A DNA stretch of 48,338 nucleotides from Vineibacter terrae (GCF_008039615.1 NZ_VDUZ01000065.1:1-48338), one strand, 5' to 3'. Shown: positions 1 to 8,294, counted from the first letter of the stretch. Translations and numbers: made by a program. Notes: generated from the letters alone by a model not told the origin.

Positions 1-127
1 GCATGTTCCAACTCGTCCGTGCCCGCGCCCGCGGCTATCGCAACGTCGATACCTTCATCGCCATGATCTATCTCGTTGGCGCTCCACTACCCAAACTCGT
101 CAATTCCATTTGAAACGTCGAAGAGCC
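1..127 (+). mobile_element. Right end of an ISL3-type insertion sequence, partial
   Basis: The window opens inside an IS. A transposase C-terminus stops at 111-113, and 14 bases later the sequence ends in an inverted-repeat tip whose complement reads GGCTCTTCGACG (120-127 gives GGCTCTTC). That tip is typical of the ISL3 family, which duplicates 8 bp of target; 128-135 would be one copy. The other end lies left of the window. The element interrupts the phage Rz1 gene. Family assignment is by terminal repeat and transposase tail only. Confidence 0.65.
3..113 (+). CDS. ISL3-family transposase, C-terminal fragment
   Basis: An open frame enters from the window edge and ends at a TGA at 111-113. 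Its last 36 residues contain the ARGYRN motif followed by a hydrophobic stretch (FIAMIYLVGAPL), as at the C-terminus of ISL3-type (IS204/IS1001/IS1165) transposases. The catalytic DDE residues are outside the window, so activity cannot be judged. The stop codon lies 14 bp from the presumed IS end, a normal distance for this family. The call rests on a short tail plus the adjoining inverted repeat. Confidence 0.6.
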   Translation: MFQLVRARARGYRNVDTFIAMIYLVGAPLPKLVNSI

Positions 128-433
128 TCCTTTCTTCACTCGACAACTCGCGTGGCCCGTGCCGCCCACGACCCAGGCGGCAAGGCAACGAAACTTGATC
201 CGGCACGCACGCCCGCTAACGCGCACGTCGTGCCAGTAGAGCGCCACCTCGGGATCGTCGGCGTCGGGCGGCGGCGGCGGCGGCTCGGCGGCGCAGTCCT
301 GCACCAGCTCAGCGGGCGGCACCCGGTCGACCGGCACCAGGTGCGGCCCACTCTCGCCGCACCCCATCAAGAAGAGTCCGCATAGCAGGGCTGGTAGCGC
401 AGGCGGCAGACGCCGGCGCGCGCACGATGGCAT
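68..433 (-). pseudogene. Rz1-like outer-membrane spanin, 3' end replaced by IS
   Basis: Outer-membrane lipoprotein subunit of the phage spanin, which fuses inner and outer membranes at lysis. The ATG at 433 gives a short basic start, a hydrophobic signal and a lipobox (LFLMGC), followed by the Pro-rich segment typical of Rz1 and a WHDVRVSG stretch. The gene starts inside the Rz gene in another frame, the usual Rz/Rz1 nesting. Codons 1-102 are phage sequence; from 127 downward the frame runs into the insertion sequence, which supplies the last 19 residues. The natural C-terminus is therefore lost or replaced, and whether the product still works is unknown. Confidence 0.65.
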
Positions 434-671
434 TGCGTAGCTCACGATCCCGCTCCTGTAGCGAGGCAATCTCGGCGGCGTAGTCGGCGACCAGGCGCGC
501 CGACAGCGCGGCGTCGTCCTGCATGCGCTTCACGGCCGCGGCGTTGGCATCGGCGCGCTGGCGCTCGGCCGTCTCCCGCAGCTCGGCCGCGTCGAGCCGC
601 AGCGTCTGGATCACCAGCAGTGCGGCGAGCACCGCGCCGGCGATAGCGACGGCGATCCAGGGCTTGATCAT
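309..671 (-). CDS. Rz-like inner-membrane spanin
   Basis: Inner-membrane subunit of the two-component spanin. The ATG at 671 gives 120 residues: an N-terminal transmembrane helix (about residues 4-22) followed by a periplasmic helical region rich in Ala, Glu, Arg and Asp that should form a coiled coil (about 25-80). Length and layout match Rz proteins. The start overlaps the stop of the 35-residue membrane peptide by ATGA, and the Rz1 gene begins inside it in a different frame. It lies directly after the endolysin, completing the lysis cassette. Confidence 0.75.
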   Translation of the reverse strand: MIKPWIAVAIAGAVLAALLVIQTLRLDAAELRETAERQRADANAAAVKRMQDDAALSARLVADYAAEIASLQERDRELRNAIVRAPASAACATSPAMRTLLDGVRREWAAPGAGRPGAAR

Positions 672-775
672 GGCAGCACCGACGATATGAGGCCGGCCAG
701 CACCACGACGCCGCAAAGCCAGATCGCACCGCGGCCCGCGAGGCGCAGCAGCGCGTCGACATCGTCAGCGCTCAT
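668..775 (-). CDS. 35-residue single-helix membrane peptide in lysis cassette
   Basis: A short frame starting MSADDVDALL and ending SSVLP sits exactly between endolysin and Rz. Its ATG shares a base with the endolysin stop (TGATG), and its TGA overlaps the Rz start (ATGA), so it is translationally coupled on both sides. It has a charged N-terminus and one hydrophobic helix (about residues 16-33). Tight coupling argues that it is a real gene. It could be a small holin or antiholin, or a helper of lysis. No family is recognised, so the function is inferred from position only. Confidence 0.55.
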   Translation of the reverse strand: MSADDVDALLRLAGRGAIWLCGVVVLAGLISSVLP

Positions 776-1668
776 CAGTGCAGCCCCAGCGCAGCGCGCG
801 TGGCCGGGCCGACAATGGCATCGGCGCGCAGGCCCTGCCGGCGTTGCAACGCCAGCACCGCGTCACCCGTGGCCGGCCCGAAATCGCCGTCGACGGCCAG
901 CGGCGGCTGGGCGCCGGCGCGGTTCAGCGCCTGCTGCAGGGCCACGACATCGGGCCCGGTGCAGCCCACCACCAGCACGCGGGGCGCCGGCCGCGATGGC
1001 GGCGGATCATCGTCGAGCGTCATGGGCTGATCGCCGATCGCCGCCATGGCGCGGTGCCAGTAGTAGACGCGCGCGTCGAGGTTGATCAGCCCACCGTTGA
1101 CCCTGCGCGTGAGCGCCTCGAAATCCCCGCTGTCCGCGATCTCGTTGCAGCCACGCGACTGCCAGAAGAATGCCGCCGACCGCGCGCCGCCGTCGGGCGT
1201 CAGCAGGTAGTCGGGATCCGACTGCGGCGGCATCCCCACCGAGGCGAAGAACCGCTCATAGTTCTCCCGGCCGGTGAGTTGCATCGGCCCGCGCCCGCGA
1301 TAGCGCCAGCCGTCACCCGTGCGGGTGTTGCCCATCTTGTAGCCGGGCGGCCGGTTGGCGTCGGCGTAGATGAAATTCGCGATCGCCTCGGGCCCACGCG
1401 CCGCCATCGCCGCAGCAGCCTCGCGCGTCGGGAACAACCGCCCGAAGTGTTTCATCAGTCCGGCCGCATCGTACCTCAGATTCTCTTCGCGGGCCGCCAG
1501 CTCGCCCGTCTCCTCGGCCACGGTGGCGAGGAACATCTCGATGCGCTGCTCGCGGTCGATCCGGTAGATCTCCATCTGCTCGTTGAGCGGCAGGAGCCAC
1601 GTCTCGATCCGGCCGGCCCTATGGGCGCGCGGCATGATTGCCGCGAGCTGGTCGCGGGTGACCAACAT
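775..1668 (-). CDS. GH19-type endolysin with peptidoglycan-binding domain
   Basis: Phage lysozyme that cuts the glycan strands of the host wall. Residues 1 to about 205 match the chitinase-like GH19 fold: the AEETGEL motif (about 51-57) and EENLRYDA (61-68) supply the expected catalytic Glu residues, and RGRGPMQLTGRENY (124-137) is the family signature. After a Pro-rich linker, residues 230-297 form a PG_binding_1 repeat domain (ALQQALN, VDGDFGPAT, LQRRQGL). There is no signal peptide, so release needs a holin. At 297 residues it is longer than single-domain phage GH19 enzymes because of the added binding domain. Confidence 0.9.
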   Translation of the reverse strand: MLVTRDQLAAIMPRAHRAGRIETWLLPLNEQMEIYRIDREQRIEMFLATVAEETGELAAREENLRYDAAGLMKHFGRLFPTREAAAAMAARGPEAIANFIYADANRPPGYKMGNTRTGDGWRYRGRGPMQLTGRENYERFFASVGMPPQSDPDYLLTPDGGARSAAFFWQSRGCNEIADSGDFEALTRRVNGGLINLDARVYYWHRAMAAIGDQPMTLDDDPPPSRPAPRVLVVGCTGPDVVALQQALNRAGAQPPLAVDGDFGPATGDAVLALQRRQGLRADAIVGPATRAALGLH

Positions 1669-1692
1669 TGCAAAACTCCCGATGGTGTGTTG

Positions 1693-1959
1693 TCAGGCCG
1701 CGGTGGAGCGATCGCGCGCCAGGCGGTAGATCATGGTGCCGGCGAAGCCGGCGTTGACGCCGATCTGGCTCAGCTCCACCGACCATGGCCAGATGATGAT
1801 GTTGGCGGCGCCGCCGACGACGGCCGCGTACAGCGAGAGGCGCAGCCACAACGGCCGCTGCCGCGCGCGCTCGAACAGGAAACGGAAGGCACAGACCGCG
1901 ATCGCCAGCGACGTCACCGCGTTGGCGACCCACAATGCAAACGGCCAGGCGTCCGTCAT
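1693..1959 (-). CDS. Holin-like small membrane protein
   Basis: An 88-residue protein with about three hydrophobic segments (roughly 9-25, 39-56 and 60-76) separated by short basic loops. The ATG at 1959 is chosen because GGGAGG precedes it by six bases; an upstream in-frame start would add a hydrophilic, unlikely leader. It lies directly before the endolysin and overlaps the preceding membrane-protein gene by four bases. Size, topology and place suggest a class I holin that forms the membrane lesion for endolysin release. No specific holin family is recognised. Confidence 0.6.
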   Translation of the reverse strand: MTDAWPFALWVANAVTSLAIAVCAFRFLFERARQRPLWLRLSLYAAVVGGAANIIIWPWSVELSQIGVNAGFAGTMIYRLARDRSTAA

Positions 1960-2318
1960 GGTTGACCTCCCGTCGGTGGCCGACCTGGGCGGAAGGCATC
2001 GAACAGGCGACGCGGATCCTCCCGGAACCAATCGGCCAGGCGCAGCATCATTTCGATCAAGGTCATGGAGAGCAGACCGACCACGAAGCCGAGCGCCCTT
2101 TCGAGGGCGCCGTCGGGCGGCACCGTGATCGCCAGCCCGACCAGCGGCGTGAGATAGCCGGCGCTGATCGCGCCGAGCACGATCAGGCTAAGCCCGCGTT
2201 TCCAGTCCATCCTGTTGGACTGGCTCATGAAGACAACGCGCGCGACACCACCCGCCACGCCGGCGATCGCCGTCGACAGCTTAACGCCCAGCGACGCGAT
2301 GACATCGTTGATGTCCAT
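1956..2318 (-). CDS. Putative phage holin or lysis-associated membrane protein
   Basis: A 120-residue protein with a soluble N-terminus (MDINDVIASLG), three hydrophobic segments (about 12-28, 40-60 and 75-92) and a charged Pro-rich C-terminus. It sits two genes before the endolysin in a run of small membrane proteins, and overlaps the next gene by four bases. The start is supported by GAGGGG shortly upstream. It may be the holin, with the following 88-residue protein as antiholin, or the reverse; the sequence does not decide this. Confidence 0.5.
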   Translation of the reverse strand: MDINDVIASLGVKLSTAIAGVAGGVARVVFMSQSNRMDWKRGLSLIVLGAISAGYLTPLVGLAITVPPDGALERALGFVVGLLSMTLIEMMLRLADWFREDPRRLFDAFRPGRPPTGGQP

Positions 2319-2333
2319 GACACCCCTCGCCGA

Positions 2334-2582
2334 TCAGCGCAGCGCGGCGGCGATCGCCGCCGCGATCATGCCGGCCGGCAGCGGCGCCATGGCCTCGAGC
2401 CATTTCTGCGTCGACCACGGCGCCAGCCATCGCCCGTACTTCCGGCGCGCCTGCGACGCCTCGCGCGCGGCGAAGGCCACCCACACCAGCGGCACCGCAT
2501 GCCAGTGCCAGCCCACGAGCGACGCGAGCGCCACCGCCGCCGCCGCGATCCCCGCGTGCAGCGCGATATCGACCCAATCCAT
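2334..2582 (-). CDS. Small phage membrane protein between tail fibre and lysis genes
   Basis: An 82-residue protein starting MDWVDIALHAG, with a first hydrophobic helix (about 6-24), an aromatic second segment (WHAVPLVWVAFAA) and a last hydrophobic helix (about 65-80). The ATG at 2582 has GGGGAG eight bases upstream. It lies between the tail-fibre accessory gene and the holin candidates. It probably belongs to the lysis group, perhaps as a third membrane component. No known family is recognised. Confidence 0.5.
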   Translation of the reverse strand: MDWVDIALHAGIAAAAVALASLVGWHWHAVPLVWVAFAAREASQARRKYGRWLAPWSTQKWLEAMAPLPAGMIAAAIAAALR

Positions 2583-2629
2583 GCTTTGGACTCCCCGGCC
2601 TGTCGCGGCCCCAACCGGCCGCGCACCTC

Positions 2630-2935
2630 TCACGCGCCGTCGGCGGGCGCTTTGATGATTCCGTGCGCGGCCAGCGCCGCGGCGACGGCATCGTCGATCT
2701 TCGCCTGCAGCGCCGCCTCTTCCTGCTGGCGCCTCTCCTCGGCCGCCCGCGCCGCGGCGGCGTCCTGATCGGCGGCCCGCGCCCATTCCGCCTTGACGGC
2801 GGCGATCTCCTCGGCCGTCATGCGGATGATGCGGCCGTTGTGCTCGCGGAACCGCGGCTCGTCCGTCGGCGCCTCGAGCGCCTCGATGCGCAGCGCCGCC
2901 TGCTCGATGTCGTCAGGGCTTAGCCGTCCGGCCAT
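2630..2935 (-). CDS. Tail-fibre-associated small protein
   Basis: A 101-residue hydrophilic protein. Residues 1-45 contain a short acidic and basic region with HNGRIIRMTAEE. Residues 45-95 are almost entirely Ala, Glu, Gln and Arg, as in a long coiled coil (EWARAADQDAAAARAAEERR). It starts five bases after the fibre gene stop, in the slot where many phages encode a fibre assembly chaperone. A fibre chaperone is the likeliest role, inferred from position and helical composition. Family unknown. Confidence 0.45.
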   Translation of the reverse strand: MAGRLSPDDIEQAALRIEALEAPTDEPRFREHNGRIIRMTAEEIAAVKAEWARAADQDAAAARAAEERRQQEEAALQAKIDDAVAAALAAHGIIKAPADGA

Positions 2936-2940
2936 TACCG

Positions 2941-3867
2941 CTACTCCGAGTAAAAGATGTGCCACCAGCCGGTCAGCGTGCCGGTGCTGGAGAAGATGCG
3001 GGCGCCGGTGATCGCGGCCGTGTCGGCCACCAGCCCGCCGGATTCCACTGCCCCCAACGGGGTCACCTGGACAGAGCGACCGAACGTGACCTTGTTCAAC
3101 GCGCCCGAGGCACCCGGCAACTCGAGCACAAAGAACACGTCAGTGCCATTTGCCATGTTGGTGCCCAGCCGCAGCGCCGACACGATTTCGGCGCTCGGCA
3201 GCGCGTAGTAGCTGCCGATATTGGTCGGGCCCGCCTTGCGCCACTGGAACGAGATATTGACGTTCGACCCGTTGGCCCGCGCCCATCCCATCACCACGAC
3301 GTTGCGCACTGCGCCGGGCAGCCCGTCCATCGCGCTTTCGACGACACCCGACGGATAGGCGTCGCCCAGCTTCTTCCATGGCGACAGCGTGAGCTGCGAC
3401 GGCACGAACCACCGCAGCACGCCGCCATCCAGATCCCAGATCGGGATCCTGTCGCTGTTGACGTCGATGCCGCCGATCTGCCCCGCGTAGTAGGCATATA
3501 GCTTCACGATGTCATAAGGAGACACCCTGTTCACACCGCCGCTGCTGGCGTTGTGGATCGGCACCCTGTCGGCGCTCCAATCGACCAGCTCGGGGATATC
3601 GGACAGGTTGCCCGCAATATCGAAGTAGAACCCGCCCGAGTGGCGCCCGATACCCCAACCCGGGATGATCTTGCCGCGTACCTGACCGGTAGCGACCTCC
3701 AACCCGTCACCCACCTGATACTGGTTGTTGGCGAACGGCGCGTCGATGATGTGCTGCCGCAGCTGATTGAACTTGTCGACGTTGTCGGCCAGCTCGGCGC
3801 GCGCCAGCTTGGGGTTGTCGGTCGTCTGGTCGAGATTCGTCTTCGTGGCCGGCGCCGGAATCGTCAT
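2941..3867 (-). CDS. Putative tail fibre protein
   Basis: A 308-residue protein downstream of the J-like tip protein. The N-terminus (residues 1-45, TKTNLDQTTDNPKLARAEL and following) resembles the short alpha-helical attachment segment of phage tail-fibre and neck-appendage proteins. The middle and C-terminal parts are rich in Gly, Ser, Asn and aromatic residues with beta-strand character, as in receptor-binding domains. No signal peptide or membrane segment is present. It probably binds the host surface receptor. Sequence families here vary quickly and no specific one is recognised. Confidence 0.65.
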   Translation of the reverse strand: MTIPAPATKTNLDQTTDNPKLARAELADNVDKFNQLRQHIIDAPFANNQYQVGDGLEVATGQVRGKIIPGWGIGRHSGGFYFDIAGNLSDIPELVDWSADRVPIHNASSGGVNRVSPYDIVKLYAYYAGQIGGIDVNSDRIPIWDLDGGVLRWFVPSQLTLSPWKKLGDAYPSGVVESAMDGLPGAVRNVVVMGWARANGSNVNISFQWRKAGPTNIGSYYALPSAEIVSALRLGTNMANGTDVFFVLELPGASGALNKVTFGRSVQVTPLGAVESGGLVADTAAITGARIFSSTGTLTGWWHIFYSE

Positions 3868-3870
3868 GCC

Positions 3871-6663
3871 CTACCCCTTCTTCGGCCCGCGCAGCTCGAC
3901 GTCGACGACGGCGTCGGCCAGCACCAGGCTCGCATTCCAGATCTTGAATTCGGCCGCGACCTCGCCATTGACGGTCGCGGCCTTGCTGATCACCGCCCAG
4001 CTCCAGCCGGCGCCGACGCTCTGAAGCGCCAGCCGCGCCTGGCTGATCACCGCCAGGTCGCCGCGGCTGCCGACCCGGAAGTGCCCCGCCGCCAGGCGCT
4101 GAAACCACGTGGCGCTTACCGTCGCCGTATTGACGTCGGTGAACTCCTCGGTGCGCGCCTGACCGTCGATCAGGATCGACATCGAGCGGATGTTGGCGTC
4201 ATCGCCCGTCACCTCGACCTTGAACTGCACATAGCGCCGCCCCGTCAGCGTGCCGACGGCGACATAGCTGCCGGCAACGGTGCCGTTGGCCGCGGTGCCG
4301 CTCTTCATCGTGATCACCGCCGCGCCGGCCGCCACCACCGATACGATCGGCGTGAACGTCAGGTCCGCGCCAAGGTCGATCACCTGCGTCTCATAGGCGA
4401 TCGGCGAGGCACCAGTGCCCAGGGCCGACCAGGTGTTTTCGAGCGCATCCCAGGTGTCAGGCAGGCCATCCCAGCCGCCGCTGACGACGGCATACAGCAC
4501 GTTGTCGGCATCGCGGAAACAGCTGGTCTTCGTGCCCGGCCACATCGCGTCCTGCTCGCGCGCGTTGTAGATCACCCCTACCAGGCGCGGGTCGCCGAGC
4601 TGCGCACCGGTAATGAAGGTCGCCGAGGCCGACTCGTTACCCGAGCTGTCCACGGTCTTGATCGCGAAAGTGTAGGTCCCCGCCGGCAGCTCGTTGGTTT
4701 CCCACGGCGAGGCGACCAGCAGGCCGCCATGCAGCGGCGTCATCGACTCCCAATCGGCGATGAGGCCGTCGAAATACCGGATGCGATAGCCGCCGCCGGC
4801 GCGCACGTCGGCCGGCACAGACGCCAGCGACCAGGCGAACCGCCGCGTGCCGTCGGGGAGGCGCGCCACCGTGAAGCTGTTGGGCGCCGGCGGCGGCGCC
4901 AGCTTGCCGATGACGATATGCCCATCGACCTGCACCCACGCCGATCGCACCTGCGCCAGGTTGATCGAGCGCACCCGCACGTCATAGGACACGCCATCCT
5001 CAACCGGCGCGATCATCCATTCTGTCTGCAGCGTGCCGATGATCTGCGACGTCCATGCCGGCTCGGCGCTCTTCTTCCACTGGATCTCGTACTGCGCCAC
5101 GAACGCGTCGAGCGGCGGCGTCCAGGTCGCGCGGATACGGCTGATCACCGACCCCTCGCCCAGCAGCAGAAGCACCTCGTCGCCGCTGTCCAGCGTCAGC
5201 CCAACCGGCTCGCCGACGGCGAAGGGATCGGGCAGGTTCGTGTTTGGCGCCGGGTCGACCGCCTGCTCTTCCGACGTGTTCCAGTCATAGACGCTGGCAT
5301 CGGTTTCCCGCAGCGTCAGGTCGACGCCGAGCACCGGCACCTGGTCGTCGCCGCTGCCACCGCCGACCGTCAGTGTGGCCTCATCAATGTCGAAGGCCTT
5401 GGCCGTCCAACCCATACGGGCATTGGTCATGCCCACGGTGTCGCCACACTGCACGCGATAGGCGCTCAAGTGGAACGGCACGCGCGTGAGCGTCACCGGC
5501 TGGCGCGCCCGCAGCAGCTCGATCTTGGCCAGGCGCTGCGCTTTCGACGCGGTGTTCGTGAAGGGCAGCCGGATATCCTTGAATACCCGCTCGCCGCCGT
5601 CCTGCGCCTGGAACGTGGCCGACACCACCGCCGGGAAATCGGACTCCTGATACCTGTTGTCCGGGCTGATGTACTGGCCCTTCACCGCGTTGAAATTGTC
5701 GCGGCGCGACAGCATCGTCTGCACCTTGAACGGCCCGCGCAGGTCGTGCTCGTCGAGCGTCACGGTCGGCGCCATCCACGCGCCGGCGCGCACACGCCAC
5801 CGGCCGCCGGCGTGGAAGGCGCGGCCGGCCATGGCGTTCAGCAGATCCGTCAGGATGTCGACCGGCTTCTGGTCGACATCGAAGGCGCCGTTGATGGTGT
5901 AGCGCTTTTCCGTGCCGCCGCCGGCGAGCGGCACGTCCTCGTCGCTCACATTGGCCGCGGCCGACAGCCAGTCCTCTTCGATTTCCGTCCCGTAGGCCGC
6001 GCTCAGGCCGAAGGCGCGATTGCTGATGTAGTCGGCGGCACACAGGGCCGCGTTGTCCGTCCAGGCGGTGGTCGCCGTGCGCGGGTCATAGACCTTGCGG
6101 CCCTTCACCACCGCGCTGATGTTGGGCACGCCGTTGGGGAACTTGTCCTGCGAGTGCTTCAGCCGCACATAGAGCGCGGAGCGCCCGCGCAGCCGATGAT
6201 TGGCCGTCCACTTGTCGCCGGCCTCGGCCACCAGGTCAGCGAACGCGACCTGGTCGGCAGTGCCGAGCGCCTTCTTGACTCGCACATAGCCGGCATACTT
6301 GCCCGTGGCATTGCCCGCCCCGTCGAGCGGCACCACCTCGTCATCGAACCAGATGTCGCCGATCTCCTCGACCTCATGCCCCGCCAGCATGATGACCAGG
6401 TGCAGGTGCTGGTTGTTGTCCGTGCAATGGACAAAGGCATAGGTGCCGCCCACCCGCGTCTTGCCGTAGATGACGCGCCAGGGCGCGTTGGGCTGGCGCA
6501 CCGTCACCTTGGTGTCGATGCCGTCGCCCTTCATCTTCGGCTTTTTCGTCAGGGCGCGCTGCAGCATCCCGAGGCCGATGCTGATGACGATAGAGGCAAC
6601 GGCGCTCGCGATGCTGGCCGCGACCGCGCTCATGCCGATGGCCACGAATACTGCCGGCGGCAT
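3871..6663 (-). CDS. Host-specificity tail tip protein (J-like)
   Basis: A 930-residue tail tip protein. The N-terminus has a hydrophobic segment (residues 1-35, MPPAVFVAIGMSAVAASIAS and following), then KVTVRQPNAPWRVIYGKTRVGG, which is characteristic of lambda J-like and GTA-like tip proteins. Later come a hub-like region (VKGQYISPDNRY, about 310-330) and fibronectin-like beta repeats (YEIQWKKS, YDVRVRSI, about 490-560). The ATG at 6663 shares its A with the stop of the preceding gene (TGATG). It is followed at once by the fibre gene. It should form the tip and initiate tail assembly. Confidence 0.85.
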   Translation of the reverse strand: MPPAVFVAIGMSAVAASIASAVASIVISIGLGMLQRALTKKPKMKGDGIDTKVTVRQPNAPWRVIYGKTRVGGTYAFVHCTDNNQHLHLVIMLAGHEVEEIGDIWFDDEVVPLDGAGNATGKYAGYVRVKKALGTADQVAFADLVAEAGDKWTANHRLRGRSALYVRLKHSQDKFPNGVPNISAVVKGRKVYDPRTATTAWTDNAALCAADYISNRAFGLSAAYGTEIEEDWLSAAANVSDEDVPLAGGGTEKRYTINGAFDVDQKPVDILTDLLNAMAGRAFHAGGRWRVRAGAWMAPTVTLDEHDLRGPFKVQTMLSRRDNFNAVKGQYISPDNRYQESDFPAVVSATFQAQDGGERVFKDIRLPFTNTASKAQRLAKIELLRARQPVTLTRVPFHLSAYRVQCGDTVGMTNARMGWTAKAFDIDEATLTVGGGSGDDQVPVLGVDLTLRETDASVYDWNTSEEQAVDPAPNTNLPDPFAVGEPVGLTLDSGDEVLLLLGEGSVISRIRATWTPPLDAFVAQYEIQWKKSAEPAWTSQIIGTLQTEWMIAPVEDGVSYDVRVRSINLAQVRSAWVQVDGHIVIGKLAPPPAPNSFTVARLPDGTRRFAWSLASVPADVRAGGGYRIRYFDGLIADWESMTPLHGGLLVASPWETNELPAGTYTFAIKTVDSSGNESASATFITGAQLGDPRLVGVIYNAREQDAMWPGTKTSCFRDADNVLYAVVSGGWDGLPDTWDALENTWSALGTGASPIAYETQVIDLGADLTFTPIVSVVAAGAAVITMKSGTAANGTVAGSYVAVGTLTGRRYVQFKVEVTGDDANIRSMSILIDGQARTEEFTDVNTATVSATWFQRLAAGHFRVGSRGDLAVISQARLALQSVGAGWSWAVISKAATVNGEVAAEFKIWNASLVLADAVVDVELRGPKKG

Positions 6664-7070
6664 CAGATTTTCCAGCAGGCCACGGCCTGCGACAGCGGCG
6701 GGAACACCAGGCCATCGGGCCCAGGGCACGCCACCAGAACCCCGAGCACGACACCGAGCACCTGCAGCCCGCCCAGCTCGACCAGCGCCAGATCGCCGCG
6801 CCCGGCCTGGCGGTAGTGCTTCAGCGGCGCGCCGACATGGTGCGTCACAGCCGCCTCGAGCGACTCGAATCCTTCATCGCGCAGCAGCGCCGCGGCCTGC
6901 TCGGCGTCGTGATAGACATAGCGACCGCCCAGCAGGTCGCGGCCGGTCAGCGCCAGCACCGCGCCGGCACCGAACTGCAGGCAATCATGCGAGCCCCAGG
7001 CGAACGGCCTCAGGCGGCAGGCCTCGACATAGTCGACGAGCTGCCGCGGCCAATCATCGACGCGCGTCAT
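6663..7070 (-). CDS. DUF6950-like tail protein (NlpC/P60-type peptidase relative)
   Basis: A 135-residue protein in the place where lambda-like phages carry the NlpC/P60 tail peptidase (lambda K region). It shows WGSHDCLQFGAG (residues 25-36) with a Cys after the His-Asp pair, and HYRQAGRGDLALV (85-97), the two most recognisable blocks of the DUF6950 family. A later His of the usual Cys-His dyad is not obvious. It is likely to trim peptidoglycan during DNA entry or act as a structural relative. It overlaps both neighbours by one to four bases. Confidence 0.65.
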   Translation of the reverse strand: MTRVDDWPRQLVDYVEACRLRPFAWGSHDCLQFGAGAVLALTGRDLLGGRYVYHDAEQAAALLRDEGFESLEAAVTHHVGAPLKHYRQAGRGDLALVELGGLQVLGVVLGVLVACPGPDGLVFPPLSQAVACWKI

Positions 7071-7660
7071 TTCTTGCTCAGCCCCCCGCTGCCGCCGCCG
7101 CCCGCGCTGCCCCAGCTGATCTGCGCGTCCTGCAAGGCGGGCACGAACTCGAACCCCATGTCGCCGGGATAGTCGAGCTGCTGGTCCTCATGCGTGTACC
7201 GGCGCTCGCGCGGCCGCTCGAGGTCGATCAGCCGGTTCTCGTACTTGATGCTGATCGTGGCCGTCTCGGCGCCCTCGTCGATCTCGACGACGTCGAGGCG
7301 ACCCTCGAATGCCAGGTACGGGTCGGCCACCAGGTTGCTGGTGTCGCCGTCCATCAGGGCGAAGTACAGCCGGCCGGGCTTGTTCTGCCGCACGTCGCCG
7401 AGCGCCAGCGAGATCAGCGACTGCGGAATGCCGCTCATCGACACCGTGACGCCGGCGGCGCGCAGCTCGTCGGTTTCCTCGATGTCGGAAATGCCACCGA
7501 GATAGCCGATGCCCAGCCATGTCTGGCCGTTCCACGCCAGGTCGCCGATGCCCGTCCAGACGCGCGTCGTGCCGCCGGCGAACTCGCCCTCGAACAGCAT
7601 GACCGGCCGCACGACGCCGGCCTGGATGCCCGCCGCCAGGGCCGCGGTGAGGTCGCGCAT
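7067..7660 (-). CDS. Distal tail structural protein
   Basis: A 197-residue beta-rich soluble protein. The repeated hydrophobic and acidic strands (LEGRLDVVEIDEG-type blocks around 115-135) and the stretch RLIDLERPRERRYTHEDQ (143-160) resemble minor tail proteins found upstream of the peptidase and J-like protein in lambda-type and GTA-like tail modules. The last 20 residues are Gly/Ser rich. It overlaps the peptidase gene start by four bases. A hub or distal tail role is inferred from order; the exact family is uncertain. Confidence 0.6.
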   Translation of the reverse strand: MRDLTAALAAGIQAGVVRPVMLFEGEFAGGTTRVWTGIGDLAWNGQTWLGIGYLGGISDIEETDELRAAGVTVSMSGIPQSLISLALGDVRQNKPGRLYFALMDGDTSNLVADPYLAFEGRLDVVEIDEGAETATISIKYENRLIDLERPRERRYTHEDQQLDYPGDMGFEFVPALQDAQISWGSAGGGGSGGLSKK

Positions 7661-7661
7661 G

Positions 7662-8294
7662 CTACAGTGCCTCGATCGCGCTGAACGACAGGCCGTAGAT
7701 GATGGCCATGTCGATCGTCCAATCCGCCGCGGTGCCGGCCGGCAGCGAGAACACCCCGCGCGTATCGACCAGCACCACCGGGCTGTTGTCGGCCGGCGCC
7801 GCGCGCAGGCGTGGCCAGATGTCGACCGTCACCTCGCCGGCGCCGTTGGTGTCGGCATCGGCCAGCACCTTGTGCAACCGGCTGCCGGCGCCGCTGCCGA
7901 CCTGGATCCAGTCGCCCGCCAGCAGGTAGCCCGGGGCGCTGGCCGGCGCGCCGTCGAAGGTGAGCGACCCGCCGGCCTGCCCGCCGCCCATCACCAGAGG
8001 CGTGCCCGGGGTGAACCGTGCCGTGCCGCGCGGCGCGGCGTTGGCGGTGTCGCCCATCAGGAACGTGCCCTCGGTCCCGTTCAGCGACACGATCCAGGCG
8101 AGCCACGCCTCTGCCGTCGCGCGGCGCAGCGGCGGCAAGGTGATATCGGCCTCCCACCACTGGCCGGCATGCACCTGCACTTGGCGGTGTCCCGTGAACG
8201 GCGAGCGGGTGGCGGCCACGACGGTACGCTGCCGCAGCCGGATGGAGCGCACGCGCGCGACCCCCGGCCAAGCCAGGGGATAGGTGACGGTCAC
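7662..8294 (-). CDS. Minor tail protein downstream of tape measure
   Basis: A 210-residue protein. The GTG at 8294 is chosen because it overlaps the tape measure stop as GTGA and gives VTVTYPLAWPG as the first residues. The protein is rich in Gly, Thr and Asp with beta-strand pattern; LPPLRRATAEAWLAWI (about 52-67) is its main helix. It is the first gene after the tape measure, where phages encode the distal tail protein. The role is inferred from this place; no specific family is recognised. Confidence 0.6.
   Translation of the reverse strand: MTVTYPLAWPGVARVRSIRLRQRTVVAATRSPFTGHRQVQVHAGQWWEADITLPPLRRATAEAWLAWIVSLNGTEGTFLMGDTANAAPRGTARFTPGTPLVMGGGQAGGSLTFDGAPASAPGYLLAGDWIQVGSGAGSRLHKVLADADTNGAGEVTVDIWPRLRAAPADNSPVVLVDTRGVFSLPAGTAADWTIDMAIIYGLSFSAIEAL

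Noticed and set aside
1-135. Left prophage attachment site
   Set aside because: No copy of the tRNA-Ser 3' end is found there; the sequence is an insertion sequence end. The left junction must lie outside the window.
3553-6816. A very long plus-strand open frame opposite the tail tip gene
   Set aside because: It is a frame shadow: high GC removes stops on the complementary strand. It has low-complexity His/Arg/Asp content and no ribosome site, while the minus strand reads a coherent tip protein.
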